Program-made: the position numbers and the translations under genes | Origin: Catalinimonas alkaloidigena | GTDB lineage: Bacteria > Bacteroidota > Bacteroidia > Cytophagales > Cyclobacteriaceae | DNA length: 64,000 nucleotides | Direction of reading: 5' to 3' | Assembly: GCF_029504655.1 (NCBI RefSeq) | Contig: NZ_JAQFIL010000001.1 | Span: forward strand, 5,027,001-5,091,000 | The notes under the pieces: model-generated | What the model saw: only the letters and a program-made list of their open reading frames with translations | What the model was told of the DNA's origin: nothing | The model's database searches: none | Shown here: in pieces, positions 29,053 through 37,971 of the stretch | Layout: every line of letters begins with the position of its first letter | Position numbering within the stretch: position 1 is the first letter of the stretch

Positions 29053-29097
29053 CTACTTGTCTCTGATGGTTATTTTTTGATCATCTTCTGCCAGCCA
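29053..29097 (-). pseudogene. Remnant of a fecR 3' end
   Basis: On the minus strand this stretch reads W-L-A-E-D-D-Q-K-I-T-I-R-D-K-stop. The complete FecR at 34350-35414 ends R-N-D-Q-K-I-T-I-T-D-K-stop, so about ten of the last twelve positions match, and the bases between the stop and the next SusC gene also match. There is an in-frame TGA just upstream (29098-29100) and no room for a full gene. It is best read as the scar of a tandem duplication of the fecR-susC-susD segment followed by loss of most of the second fecR copy. Confidence 0.75.
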
Positions 29098-29111
29098 TCA
29101 TGATATCCCCA

Positions 29112-30818
29112 TCATTCTGCTGAGTATCCCGGATTCTGCTCAAGCAAGGCCCCGGTATTACTTTCTATCTCATCAAAAGGAATGGGAAACAGATTATGAT
29201 AAGGCTGTACGTCACAGCCGAAATTAGTGGCTACCGGATTGCCGTTACAGTAACGGCTGGCACGGTCATAGAGCAGTCCAAGGCGGTTGAGTGTCAACCT
29301 TCTTTTCTCTTCTACGCCGAGTTCCCGCATTCTTTCGTCCAGGATATAATCTATATCCACTTCATCGGGCGTCACCGGAGTAGCCTGTGCTCTGCCCCGC
29401 ACCACATTGATGTCCGCTGCCGCGCTGCTTACATCTCCATTACCCAGATGTGCCTCTGCCCTCAGCAGATAAGTTTCGGCCAGGCGGATAAAATACTGAT
29501 CGGTGTAGGTGCTGCCGGCGGTAGAGGCATTCAGGGTTTGAAGCACCGGGTCTACAAATAATTCAGGCGGATGGTTGCCGGGGGTAAACACTTTTGACTG
29601 GAAAGGATAGAAGCGCCTGATGGTATCTTCATTATCTTGTCTGAATAGCTCCATATGGTCGGAAATCATTTGCCCATACCATTCGGATTCAGGGTTGTTG
29701 AAGGCTACATCCCGTATAAAATTGTGTTCCGAATTTCGCATATCGTTCCAATCGCTGTTCTGCCATATTCCATAATTCAAATGGTCTGTGCCTCTCAAAC
29801 GGCCTATTCCTCTTCCGGAAGTGTAGGAAACTCCTAAAGGCAGGAAGGGAGAAACACCAGAAGGGTCTTTAACGCTGAAAGCATAGGGCCGAGGGGCGTG
29901 GTCTCTTTCCAGTTGCGCCCCTTCCCGGCTGCCTGACTGAAGTTCCCCTCCCAAAACATCTATTTCCTGTTGAAAAACCCAGATTCCTTCGGTATTGCCA
30001 GCAGAACGGTTTTGGTTATTTCTTCTATACAAATCCCAGTATACATCCCCTTGCTCGTTCTGACGGGAGCCAAAACGCTCTGTCATCAGGGCAGTGGAGG
30101 GATGATCTATTACTACACTGGCAGCGGTAATGGCATCGCTCCACCTTTCCAGGGCAAGGTAGGTTTCTGCCAAAAGGTGATAAGCAGCCAGGTCCGAGAC
30201 CTGCCCATCAGCTACATCATTGATCCCGGCCAGATTTTGCGCAGCAAACTCCAGATCAGCTACCGCTTGCTCGTATACGGCCTGCCGCGAAGCCCTTTGA
30301 TAATCCGTTTTGGGAGAGCTTACCGCTTCCAGCTCTATAGGAACCCCACCGTACAGGTAACCCAGATTACGATAAGAAAGTCCTCTGAAGAGCTTGGCCT
30401 CTGCTTCAATCTTTACCTTTTGTTCATCAGTGAGCTGAGACTCACCTAACCTGTCCAGAATGATATTGGCCGATGAAATAATTTTGTAATACTGATTCCA
30501 GTGGTATTCTGCCTGTTCTGAGCTAGGCGTAAGCGTAGCCAGATAGCTGCCGAATCGCTGGTTGAGCTGCTGCGCTCCGTTGTATCCAATGTCAGTACCG
30601 TACAGATAGTCCAGGGGACGGTGCTCGCTGGCAGAGAGCATCACCCTGAGGTTATCGTAAAGCGCGTATACAGAAGAATTAAAATCACTGATTGTCTCAA
30701 AAGCATTTTCCGGGCTGGCAAAGTCCAGCGGGGTCTCTTCCAGAATTTTGTCTTCATTACAGCTAATCACTGCCAAAGCTAAAGTCAGAATAAGTAGGTA
30801 TTTTCTATATTTTTTCAT
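29112..30818 (-). CDS. SusD/RagB-family glycan-binding lipoprotein (568 aa)
   Basis: This SusD protein has a signal peptide ending in V-I-S-C and opens N-E-D-K-I-L-E-E-T-P-L. It keeps the A-E-A-K-L-F-R-G-L-S-Y-R-N-L-G-Y-L-Y-G-G-V-P segment and the C-terminal L-D-E-R-M-R-E-L-G-V-E-E-K-R-R-L-T-L-N-R block; it ends L-L-E-Q-N-P-G-Y-S-A-E. The family role is to bind glycan at the cell surface and close over the SusC pore. It starts 17 bp after its SusC partner (30836-34264). It belongs to the first transporter pair behind the sigma/FecR genes at the right end of the locus. Confidence 0.96.
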   Translation of the reverse strand: MKKYRKYLLILTLALAVISCNEDKILEETPLDFASPENAFETISDFNSSVYALYDNLRVMLSASEHRPLDYLYGTDIGYNGAQQLNQRFGSYLATLTPSSEQAEYHWNQYYKIISSANIILDRLGESQLTDEQKVKIEAEAKLFRGLSYRNLGYLYGGVPIELEAVSSPKTDYQRASRQAVYEQAVADLEFAAQNLAGINDVADGQVSDLAAYHLLAETYLALERWSDAITAASVVIDHPSTALMTERFGSRQNEQGDVYWDLYRRNNQNRSAGNTEGIWVFQQEIDVLGGELQSGSREGAQLERDHAPRPYAFSVKDPSGVSPFLPLGVSYTSGRGIGRLRGTDHLNYGIWQNSDWNDMRNSEHNFIRDVAFNNPESEWYGQMISDHMELFRQDNEDTIRRFYPFQSKVFTPGNHPPELFVDPVLQTLNASTAGSTYTDQYFIRLAETYLLRAEAHLGNGDVSSAAADINVVRGRAQATPVTPDEVDIDYILDERMRELGVEEKRRLTLNRLGLLYDRASRYCNGNPVATNFGCDVQPYHNLFPIPFDEIESNTGALLEQNPGYSAE

Positions 30819-30835
30819 CTCGCTGAATTTTAAAG

Positions 30836-33800
30836 TTAAAAGCTCATATCTAGGCCAACAGAAAAGCCACGCAAAACTGGGCGGCCATTCGTGCCAAACC
30901 CGCTTTCTGTTTCCGGATCCCAGCCCTGCCAGTCTGTCCAGGTGTATAGGTTTTTGCCGCTGACAAAAACTTTCAGATTGCGGATGCCTATGTTTTCTGC
31001 CAGGTTGCTGTTCAAACGATAAGCTAAAGTAATGTCCTGTAGCCTTACAAAGCTGCGGTCGCCATAGTAGATATAGTCAAAGGCAGGCTCCTGATCCAGT
31101 CTGCGGTAGCGGGCATCGGGGTTGGCGGGTGTCCAGTAGTCATAGCCGTTCCACATATTGTTTCTCCGGATGTTGTCGGCACTGCCAAAGCCATCCAGCA
31201 TATTCCTTCCCCGATAGCTATCTTTTCCTCCCTGTACAGCATTGAGAAAAAATCTGAATGTAAAATTTTTGTATGTAAACTCGTTGAGAATACCGAAGCT
31301 GTAGGCGGGCTCTTCCCTTCCCAGTATCACCCTGTCATTGGGGTCAATGAAGTCGTCCCCGTTTTGGTCTACAATGCGATGGGTGCCCACAAAAAACCCT
31401 TCCGGAGCTTCCTCGCCCAGTTGGATGATACCAGCCGACTCATAGTCAAATATGGAATTGATAGACTCCCCGATGAACAAGCCACTGGCTTGCAGATCAT
31501 CTTCCTGCCCGTCACCATCAGCATCCAGCCCTACCAAAGACACGATTTCGTTACGGTTGGCAGCCAGGTTAAAATTCAGGTTCCAGGCAAAATCATTTCT
31601 CTTTACCGGCTGGCTATTGATAGCTAGTTCTATTCCGCGGTTGGCTACTTCCCCTACGTTGGAAGTGATCTGTTCAAAGCCGGTAATTTCGGGAATAGAG
31701 ACATCAAAAATGAGGTCGTTGGTGGTGGTGCTATAGTAATCAATGCTACCGCCCAGGCGATTACTCAGCATTGAGAAATCAAGACCGAAGTTGAAGCCGG
31801 TAGTGGTTTCCCAACTCAGGTTGGGGTTAGCCAGGCGGGTTACTTCCTGCCCAAACAGGGTAGAGCCTCCATCACCAAACACATAGGCTGCATAGGTATT
31901 GAGTACTGCCAGGGAAGCATAGCGGTCTACCAGGTTACCGTTGGTACCATATGAGCCTCTTAGCTTTAAATTGTTAATCCAGCTCTGATCAATGAAATTT
32001 TCTTCGCTGAGCACCCAGCCTACACCTAAGGAAGGAAAGAGCGCTGTCTTTTCATTTCTGGCAAAGCCCGAGAACCCATCGCGGCGCAGGGTAGCGGTGA
32101 CCAGGTACTTATAATCAAACTCATAATTCAGACGTGCCATCTGGTATAAATAGCTCTCGTCCCAGGCTTCAGACTCGATCGTTTGAATAGCAGCAAGACT
32201 CAGGTCATTGTAGCTCAGGCGCAGGTTGTTATAGTTGGTACCTGTAGCCAAAGTGGTTTCATAGTTTCTTTCTCTTTGCCCTGCTACAAGGGTCAGGTCT
32301 ATCTGATGTTTTTCGCCTAATTCTTTTTTATAATTGATGATGTGGTCTAATGTCCAGTCGTACCAGGTTTCGTTTGCTTTGAAAGCCCCACCTGAAGCTC
32401 CGTTCTCATATACGTTGCTGCTATAGTGCCGATCCCAGGCATAGTTATTACCGAAATTAAGCCGATAGTTCAGGCCTTCTACAAAGGGCAGACTCAGGTC
32501 AGCATAGAAGTTACCGAAAAGGCTGTTGCGCTTTTCAAAATCATCTGCTGCTGCATCCAGAAAGGGATTGGAAAGATTCGCACCGTTTGGATTTAAAATA
32601 TATTCACCATCTTCTCCGCTGGGCTGGACCAAAGGGGCCATTCTGGACAGGGTGCTGATCACTGGCGCATTACCTGAATAATCGGAGAACGAGCCAAAGG
32701 TTTGAGCACCTATCTTGAACCAGTCAAAAATCTGGTTTTCTAAATTAATCCTCGCGGTAATACGCTCAAACTCGTCATTGATGATATAGCCCTTTTGCTT
32801 AGTATAGCCGCCTGATAGATAATAGGATACATCACCGCTACTGCCCCTCACACTTAGGTTATGTGCATTGATATAGCCGGGGTCAGTAGCGGCATCCCAC
32901 CAATCGTAATCCGTGCCATTGTCAAAGCCAGCTCTCAGCTCGGGATCTCCTACGATATCTGCATAAGACCAGTCTGGTTTTAGCTCAGTGTATTCAGGCT
33001 CCTGATAAGATGCTTCCCAGTCCACGTCAAAAGACTTTTGAATAAACTGCTCCCGATCCATCAGAGTAAGTGTATTGCTAGGGTTTTGGGTAGTAAATGA
33101 ACCCGTATAGTTGAACACTGGCTTGGAAGATTTATTTCCACCTTTGGTGGTAATCAGCATCACACCGTTGGCGGCCTGCGCTCCGTAGATAGCCATACTA
33201 CTGGGGTCTTTGAGGATGTCTATAGACTCAATATCATTGGGGTTAAGGTCATTAAGACTACCGGTATAGATAATTCCGTCTACTACCAGCAGTACATCCT
33301 GATTTCCGTTAATAGTAGACCTCCCTCGCACAGAAATGTTGGGGTTCTCCCCTGCTGCATCCACCTGTCCGACATTAAGTCCGGGCACTGTGCCCTGAAG
33401 AGATTGGGCGATGTTTACATTGGGTGATTCCCTGAATGATTCAATATCCGCTCTTACCACCGCGCCAGTCAGGTCGCTTTTTTCCTGGGTACCATAACCC
33501 ACAACTACGACTTCAGAAAGCGACTGAATATCGGGAAACAAGTTCAGGTTAATCTGATTACGACCGTTGATCTCTACCTCTTCAGTTTCATAACCGATAG
33601 AAGAAAATACCAATATGCTAACGTTATCATCAACTGTAAGGCGATAATTGCCCTCTATGTCGGTTACAGTACCGCTAGTGGTCCCTTTGGCCAGTACATT
33701 GACGCCCGGAAGCGGCTCACCTGACTCTCCGTCGGTCACTATTCCACTTACTGTTCCCAAGGCTTTTACATGACCAGCAAACATCATGGGGTGCCTGCTG

Positions 33801-34264
33801 AAAGAAACTAAGCCACCCTGTTTACTGTCACCGATATTTTCTAATATTCTGAATGAGCCAGGAGTGCTTTCAACCCTCTTGATTTCTCCTTCTTCTTTTT
33901 TAGGAAAAATAGCATAAGAGGCATCTTCAAACTTTTTGAAGTCAAGCCCCAGCGGAGATAGAAGGAGGCGCAAGCTGCTTTCCAGATCTTCTTTTTCTAA
34001 AATATTCGGTATTTTTTGAGTAACCTTTTTATGCTGGATGGTTTCCGAATCGTAGTTAAACTCTGCACCAAATTTTTCGGATAGTTTTGATAATACCACG
34101 GAAAGCTCTTGTTCCTCATCCTGATAGGGGTTGTTGGGCGCTACATTAGCTTGCAAAGCTGTATGCGCCGCAAGCGCCTGTGCCTGCAGCTGGTTTATCA
34201 GCGGGGCTAGTAATATCATGCATGACAGCAAAAGACTGTAGCGCGATCGTAAGGTTAGTTTCAT
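30836..34264 (-). CDS. SusC/RagA-family TonB-dependent transporter with STN domain (1142 aa)
   Basis: This is the SusC protein of the cassette sigma-FecR-SusC-SusD. The domain order is signal peptide (cleavage near L-Q-A-Q), STN domain (about 53-122), carboxypeptidase-regulatory-like domain (S-G-I-V-T-D-G-E-S-G-E-P-L-P-G-V), S-E-V-V-V-V-G-Y-G-T-Q, plug and barrel. The open frame reaches 34297 with a TTG codon, but the ATG at 34262-34264 is the better start: it directly precedes the signal peptide and sits in the same C-A-A-C-T-T-ATG context as the start of the paralogue at 28966. The FecR gene lies 85 bp upstream across a leader hairpin, and the STN domain is its expected contact. Confidence 0.97.
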   Translation of the reverse strand: MKLTLRSRYSLLLSCMILLAPLINQLQAQALAAHTALQANVAPNNPYQDEEQELSVVLSKLSEKFGAEFNYDSETIQHKKVTQKIPNILEKEDLESSLRLLLSPLGLDFKKFEDASYAIFPKKEEGEIKRVESTPGSFRILENIGDSKQGGLVSFSRHPMMFAGHVKALGTVSGIVTDGESGEPLPGVNVLAKGTTSGTVTDIEGNYRLTVDDNVSILVFSSIGYETEEVEINGRNQINLNLFPDIQSLSEVVVVGYGTQEKSDLTGAVVRADIESFRESPNVNIAQSLQGTVPGLNVGQVDAAGENPNISVRGRSTINGNQDVLLVVDGIIYTGSLNDLNPNDIESIDILKDPSSMAIYGAQAANGVMLITTKGGNKSSKPVFNYTGSFTTQNPSNTLTLMDREQFIQKSFDVDWEASYQEPEYTELKPDWSYADIVGDPELRAGFDNGTDYDWWDAATDPGYINAHNLSVRGSSGDVSYYLSGGYTKQKGYIINDEFERITARINLENQIFDWFKIGAQTFGSFSDYSGNAPVISTLSRMAPLVQPSGEDGEYILNPNGANLSNPFLDAAADDFEKRNSLFGNFYADLSLPFVEGLNYRLNFGNNYAWDRHYSSNVYENGASGGAFKANETWYDWTLDHIINYKKELGEKHQIDLTLVAGQRERNYETTLATGTNYNNLRLSYNDLSLAAIQTIESEAWDESYLYQMARLNYEFDYKYLVTATLRRDGFSGFARNEKTALFPSLGVGWVLSEENFIDQSWINNLKLRGSYGTNGNLVDRYASLAVLNTYAAYVFGDGGSTLFGQEVTRLANPNLSWETTTGFNFGLDFSMLSNRLGGSIDYYSTTTNDLIFDVSIPEITGFEQITSNVGEVANRGIELAINSQPVKRNDFAWNLNFNLAANRNEIVSLVGLDADGDGQEDDLQASGLFIGESINSIFDYESAGIIQLGEEAPEGFFVGTHRIVDQNGDDFIDPNDRVILGREEPAYSFGILNEFTYKNFTFRFFLNAVQGGKDSYRGRNMLDGFGSADNIRRNNMWNGYDYWTPANPDARYRRLDQEPAFDYIYYGDRSFVRLQDITLAYRLNSNLAENIGIRNLKVFVSGKNLYTWTDWQGWDPETESGFGTNGRPVLRGFSVGLDMSF

Positions 34265-34349
34265 AAGTTGATGTATTTTAGTAGTAGTTAATTTCAAGGA
34301 AGCCTTTTGCTCGCGATTTGCTGTCTGCCAGGATAAGGCTTCCGCTTTT
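34265..34349 (-). promoter_or_regulatory. Conserved SusC leader with hairpin (copy 1)
   Basis: This is the gap between fecR and susC. It holds a perfect 9-bp inverted repeat (34298-34306 with 34335-34343, G-G-A-A-G-C-C-T-T and complement) with a 28-nt loop, and is followed by T-T-G-A-A-A-T-T-A-A on the minus strand. It is plainly homologous to 28967-29052. A structure here could set the ratio of transporter to anti-sigma message; that is an inference. Confidence 0.55.
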
Positions 34350-35414
34350 TTACTTGTCTGTGATGGTTATCTTTTGATCATTTCTGTCAATTTTAAGGTT
34401 ATACACTACGGCCATTTTGGCCAGTAGAATATCCAGCTTATCTGCCGGAGCAGCACCGGTAAACTCTCTCTCCAATAAGCCTGTTGATTGCACAGATACT
34501 TTGAGGCCATAGTTATCTTCTATAAGCTGAATGATTTCTGTAATGGGAGTATGGTCAAAAAGTAACTTATTCTCTTTCCAGGATGTGTAATGCGATGTAT
34601 CCACTACTTTTTTCACTACTTCACGCTTGACTTTGCTCACCGCCACCATGTCACCCGGCTCCATCATAATCTCTCTTTCAGCACTTTCTGATGCTTGCCG
34701 CAGGTTTAGTTTCACACTTCCTGAGCTCAATACCACTTTAGTCTCCTGGTGTCGATGATTGACATTAAATGCAGTTCCCAGCACTTCTACGTGAACACTC
34801 CCGGTGTGGACAATAAATTTGGCCGGCTGACCGGAGGGAGTCACCTTTTCCTCTACTTCAAAAAATGCTTCTCCTTCCAACCATACTGTCCGCTCAGCAG
34901 CATCTTTCCAACTGCTTTCCTCCAGGCTAAGTGATGAATTCGCATTCAGTACGACCAGCGAAGAATCGGGAAGCCTAAGCTTCTTTGTCTCCCCATATGC
35001 AGTGTGATACTCAGTAACCTCAAGGGAAGAAGTAAGCAAAAAGTAAATACTTGCTAAAAGGATTAAGCCACTTACCGTTGCGGCAACAGCAAACCATGAT
35101 CTAGTAAATAATTTTCTGGTGTCAGAAAGTTGCATATGCCGCTCATTACCAAATAGCCCTGGCTGAGCCTTCTCCTGAATAGCACTATCAATCTTTGCTT
35201 TGATCCTGGTTTTTGCGCTTACAGCTCGCTTGTTCTCCTGAAAGTCAAGTTGCAGGATGATGCTACGCGCTTCTTCTATTTCCTGCTTTGCCTCAGGATG
35301 CAGGCGGATAAACTCCTGCCAATAGTTATTAATTTCAGTTGTAGGTGACTTTACCCATTGATGAAAATGTTCATCCAGCAGAAAGTCTTTGGCAGTATAA
35401 TGTGGGTCAGGCAT
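34350..35414 (-). CDS. FecR-family anti-sigma factor (354 aa)
   Basis: This inner-membrane anti-sigma factor has an N-terminal cytoplasmic part, one transmembrane helix (about 106-128, W-F-A-V-A-A-T-V-S-G-L-I-L-L-A) and a periplasmic FecR domain. The family segments are Y-G-E-T-K-K-L-R-L-P-D-S-S, W-L-E-G-E-A-F-F-E-V and E-V-L-G-T-A-F-N-V. The C-terminal part, ending N-D-Q-K-I-T-I-T-D-K, is the region expected to receive the signal from the SusC STN domain. It lies between an ECF sigma gene (222 bp upstream) and a SusC gene with STN. A remnant of its 3' end recurs at 29053-29097. Confidence 0.96.
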   Translation of the reverse strand: MPDPHYTAKDFLLDEHFHQWVKSPTTEINNYWQEFIRLHPEAKQEIEEARSIILQLDFQENKRAVSAKTRIKAKIDSAIQEKAQPGLFGNERHMQLSDTRKLFTRSWFAVAATVSGLILLASIYFLLTSSLEVTEYHTAYGETKKLRLPDSSLVVLNANSSLSLEESSWKDAAERTVWLEGEAFFEVEEKVTPSGQPAKFIVHTGSVHVEVLGTAFNVNHRHQETKVVLSSGSVKLNLRQASESAEREIMMEPGDMVAVSKVKREVVKKVVDTSHYTSWKENKLLFDHTPITEIIQLIEDNYGLKVSVQSTGLLEREFTGAAPADKLDILLAKMAVVYNLKIDRNDQKITITDK

Positions 35415-35636
35415 GGCTTAGTATTTACGGCTCTTCCAGAGAGGCTCTTCCAAAGTGAAAAGACATTTTGGAAAAGCGCTGTTTACTAAGCAAAGACAGG
35501 AGGCTAAGATTTTACACTATGATTTTTTTACTTTCTCAAATAAATACACCTGATACAATAGAATGCGTATTTACTTTGCATATTTTTAACAAAAGGCAGT
35601 AAAATTTAGTAAACAAATAGCGGTAGCAGAGTTCTT

Positions 35637-36335
35637 TTACGCGTATTCCAGACAAGCCGACAGTAAAGTAAGCAACATGGGAAGTGATGCCAGTTCAGCG
35701 TCAGGGTTTGTCTTTTTAAAGTCCGCTCTTAAAATATCGATAGTGCGTCCGACCAGGTTATATACTGACCTCACTCCTATCTCCATCACTTCGGCTACTT
35801 CCTGGAAGGAGAGATTGTTATAAAACTTCAGGTAGATTGCTTCTCTTTGCCTGTCCGTAAGCTTATGTAATGCCTGGTTGAGCACCTTCTTTCTTTCTTC
35901 CTCTATATCAGAAATAGTTGTGGAAGTGGCTTTAGCTGATAGTTCAAGCTGAAAACTAATTCCTGAAGTAAAAGAGTAAGCATTGCCCCTTTTTTCTTCC
36001 TGCTGCACTCTCCGGATAAGCATTCTCCTGAGACAGCGAAAAAGATAAAACTTAATAGAATCTGTGCCTCCCAAATGTTCCCTGCGGGTCCAAAGGCTGA
36101 TGAATAAGTCCTGTATGACATCTTCTACCAGCGCCTTTTCTGCACATATTTTATCGCCGTATCCGCATAAAGGCTGGAAAAGCCGGTCATAGATGCTATC
36201 AAACGCTTTTTTGTCGCCGGCTTTGAAAAGTTCCCATAACTGCATATCCGTAATTTGATCATAAGCCTCCCCTGGCAAATGTGGATTAGCCAAAGTGTAT
36301 TTTGTTGTGGAGGGATTATCATCCATACGTTCCAT
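35637..36335 (-). CDS. ECF RNA polymerase sigma factor (232 aa)
   Basis: This ECF sigma factor is paired with the FecR gene downstream. Region 2 is visible as V-E-D-V-I-Q-D-L-F-I-S-L-W-T-R-R and region 4 as L-T-D-R-Q-R-E-A-I-Y-L-K-F-Y-N-N-L-S-F-Q-E-V-A-E-V-M followed by R-S-V-Y-N-L-V-G-R. An N-terminal extension of about 30 residues precedes region 2. It is the first gene of the whole minus-strand locus, so it is a good candidate for its main inducer-responsive regulator. Its relative at 5586-6194 has the same role in the left cassette but differs clearly in sequence. Confidence 0.95.
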   Translation of the reverse strand: MERMDDNPSTTKYTLANPHLPGEAYDQITDMQLWELFKAGDKKAFDSIYDRLFQPLCGYGDKICAEKALVEDVIQDLFISLWTRREHLGGTDSIKFYLFRCLRRMLIRRVQQEEKRGNAYSFTSGISFQLELSAKATSTTISDIEEERKKVLNQALHKLTDRQREAIYLKFYNNLSFQEVAEVMEIGVRSVYNLVGRTIDILRADFKKTNPDAELASLPMLLTLLSACLEYA

Positions 36336-36477
36336 GCGTTTTTTTTCCTTCTTTCACATAATTAATTTAAATCACTGGCAATCACAAATTCATATAATCA
36401 AAAACCCGTAAAACCAGCATTTAAACTGACTGTATTTTTGTGAGTTATTAAATACTGTTTCCTGTAGCAAGCATTTT

Positions 36478-37701
36478 TCAAACCTTCAAAAACAGCTTAT
36501 TTCTATATAAAAAATAGAGAAAAATCCAGACCAGAGCCAACCCTCCCAACGCCTGAAATACGCCATGCCAGGCTTCAGGAGCCGGAGCATATATTCCTCC
36601 AAAAAGCAGACGGGAAGTAGCTCCAAAACTGATAAAACGATATGCAAGGTAAATCGTAAGCGAGTTCATGCCAATCACCTTGAAAAAGAATGCCCATTTC
36701 TGGAATTTGAGCACATCAATCACCCAGAAGAATATAGCCAGCGTCAAAAACGCCATGCCTCCGGTGAGTAGGATAAAGGAACTGCTCCACAGGTGTTTGT
36801 TGATAGGAAAATGTAGGCTCCATAGCAGGCCTAAGGCCATACAGCCAATTCCTGATAACAGCAATAACTGTAATTTTTTATGATCCTTTTGTTGCTTTCG
36901 CAACATATCTCCGGCAGCGGCGCCCAGTACAGTCAGGCAAAGTGCAGGAAACTGGGTAAGCAGCCCCAATTCATCATATGTACCCTGTAATAGGCGGCCG
37001 GGCAGAAATGTGCGGTCAAACCAGCCCACCAGATTTCCTTCAAAAGAAAGGTCTCCGGCACCATAGCCGGGTACAGGTATGAGGAAGAGTGCAGCATAAT
37101 AAAATAAGAGTATTCCTCCTACCCAGGCCAGGCGTGTCCGGGAAGAAAAATTCAGGTAGAGTACAGTCGTAACAAAACCAGCGAAGCCTATTCTTCCCAA
37201 CACACTCCCCAGGCGTATCTCTGAAGGTTCAAAAAAGGGGATAGGGGCATTTTTGTATAAAATACCCAGTGCGATCAGGATGAGCAGGCGACGAAAAGCT
37301 TTTTGGTAAATCTCCGCTTTACCCATTCCTAACGATAAACCTTTTTGCAATGAAAAAGGCAATGACACACCTGCGATAAACAGGAATAGCGGAAAGATAA
37401 AGTCGTAAAAGGTAAAGCCATGCCATGCAGGATGCTTCATTTGTAATGCCACAGCATCTACCCAACTCCAGCCGGTTTTCCCCTCCATCAACATCAGAAA
37501 AGTACCTGCACCGGAAATGAACAGCATATCAAAACCCCGCAGCGCATCTATGGAAAGTAGCCTTCGTGGTTTCTCTGCTGCTATCGGTGGAACCGTTTTT
37601 TTGGATACAGGAGCATGGGTAGTACTTTCTGCTGTACTCCCGGCGCTCATTAGGTAAGAGGAAAAAGAAGACCAGAATGTTGTGAGATCAAGTTTTGCCA
37701 T
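36478..37701 (-). CDS. DUF5009/HGSNAT-like multi-pass membrane acyltransferase (407 aa)
   Basis: This integral membrane protein has about ten hydrophobic segments. It opens with a cytoplasmic tail of about 45 residues, then R-L-L-S-I-D-A-L-R-G-F-D-M, the family signature. The next block, K89-H90-P-A-W-H-G-F-T-F-Y-D-F-I-F-P, matches the loop that in human heparan-alpha-glucosaminide N-acetyltransferase carries the active-site histidine, so H90 is the likely counterpart. Bacterial members are thought to acetylate sugars across the membrane, but the substrate here is unknown. It lies 142 bp upstream of the first sigma gene on the same strand, which suggests a link with the glycan locus without proving one. 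Confidence 0.85.
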   Translation of the reverse strand: MAKLDLTTFWSSFSSYLMSAGSTAESTTHAPVSKKTVPPIAAEKPRRLLSIDALRGFDMLFISGAGTFLMLMEGKTGWSWVDAVALQMKHPAWHGFTFYDFIFPLFLFIAGVSLPFSLQKGLSLGMGKAEIYQKAFRRLLILIALGILYKNAPIPFFEPSEIRLGSVLGRIGFAGFVTTVLYLNFSSRTRLAWVGGILLFYYAALFLIPVPGYGAGDLSFEGNLVGWFDRTFLPGRLLQGTYDELGLLTQFPALCLTVLGAAAGDMLRKQQKDHKKLQLLLLSGIGCMALGLLWSLHFPINKHLWSSSFILLTGGMAFLTLAIFFWVIDVLKFQKWAFFFKVIGMNSLTIYLAYRFISFGATSRLLFGGIYAPAPEAWHGVFQALGGLALVWIFLYFLYRNKLFLKV

Positions 37702-37823
37702 TAGTTAGGTTGTTGTTTTTACTAAAAAAACGGACGCAGGTCCTTGATGGCAAAAAATACAAAAGAAATTTATCTTTTCTATCCCCGGCCCCCTTCAATA
37801 TAATTATCATTTTGTCTGTGCTA

Positions 37824-37880
37824 AAAGAAAAAAGCCTTTTGCAAATCCCGGCTTATTAGCGTCGGGCAGTGCAAAAGGCC
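37824..37880 (-). terminator. Intrinsic terminator after the lipoprotein gene 37972-39912
   Basis: A 10-bp stem (37834-37843 with 37870-37879, G-C-C-T-T-T-T-G-C-A and complement) is extended by an inner C-C-C-G/C-G-G-G pairing. The minus strand continues T-T-T-T-T-T-C-T-T-T-T. It separates the PKD/beta-helix lipoprotein gene from the acyltransferase gene. Confidence 0.8.
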
Positions 37881-37971
37881 AATTGTATTGCTTAATTCTT
37901 AGTAGTAAGACCACAGACTTACTATCAGGTTTTATTCACATTGTACCCGATATGATCCTCATGACCTTCTG

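Noticed and set aside
34265..34297. TTG start at 34297 for the first SusC gene
   Set aside because: The ATG at 34264 matches the start context of the paralogue and directly precedes the signal peptide.
1..36335. Polysaccharide lyase or second glycoside hydrolase hidden in the locus
   Set aside because: All large frames are accounted for by transporters, regulators, sulfatases and the single GH78 enzyme.
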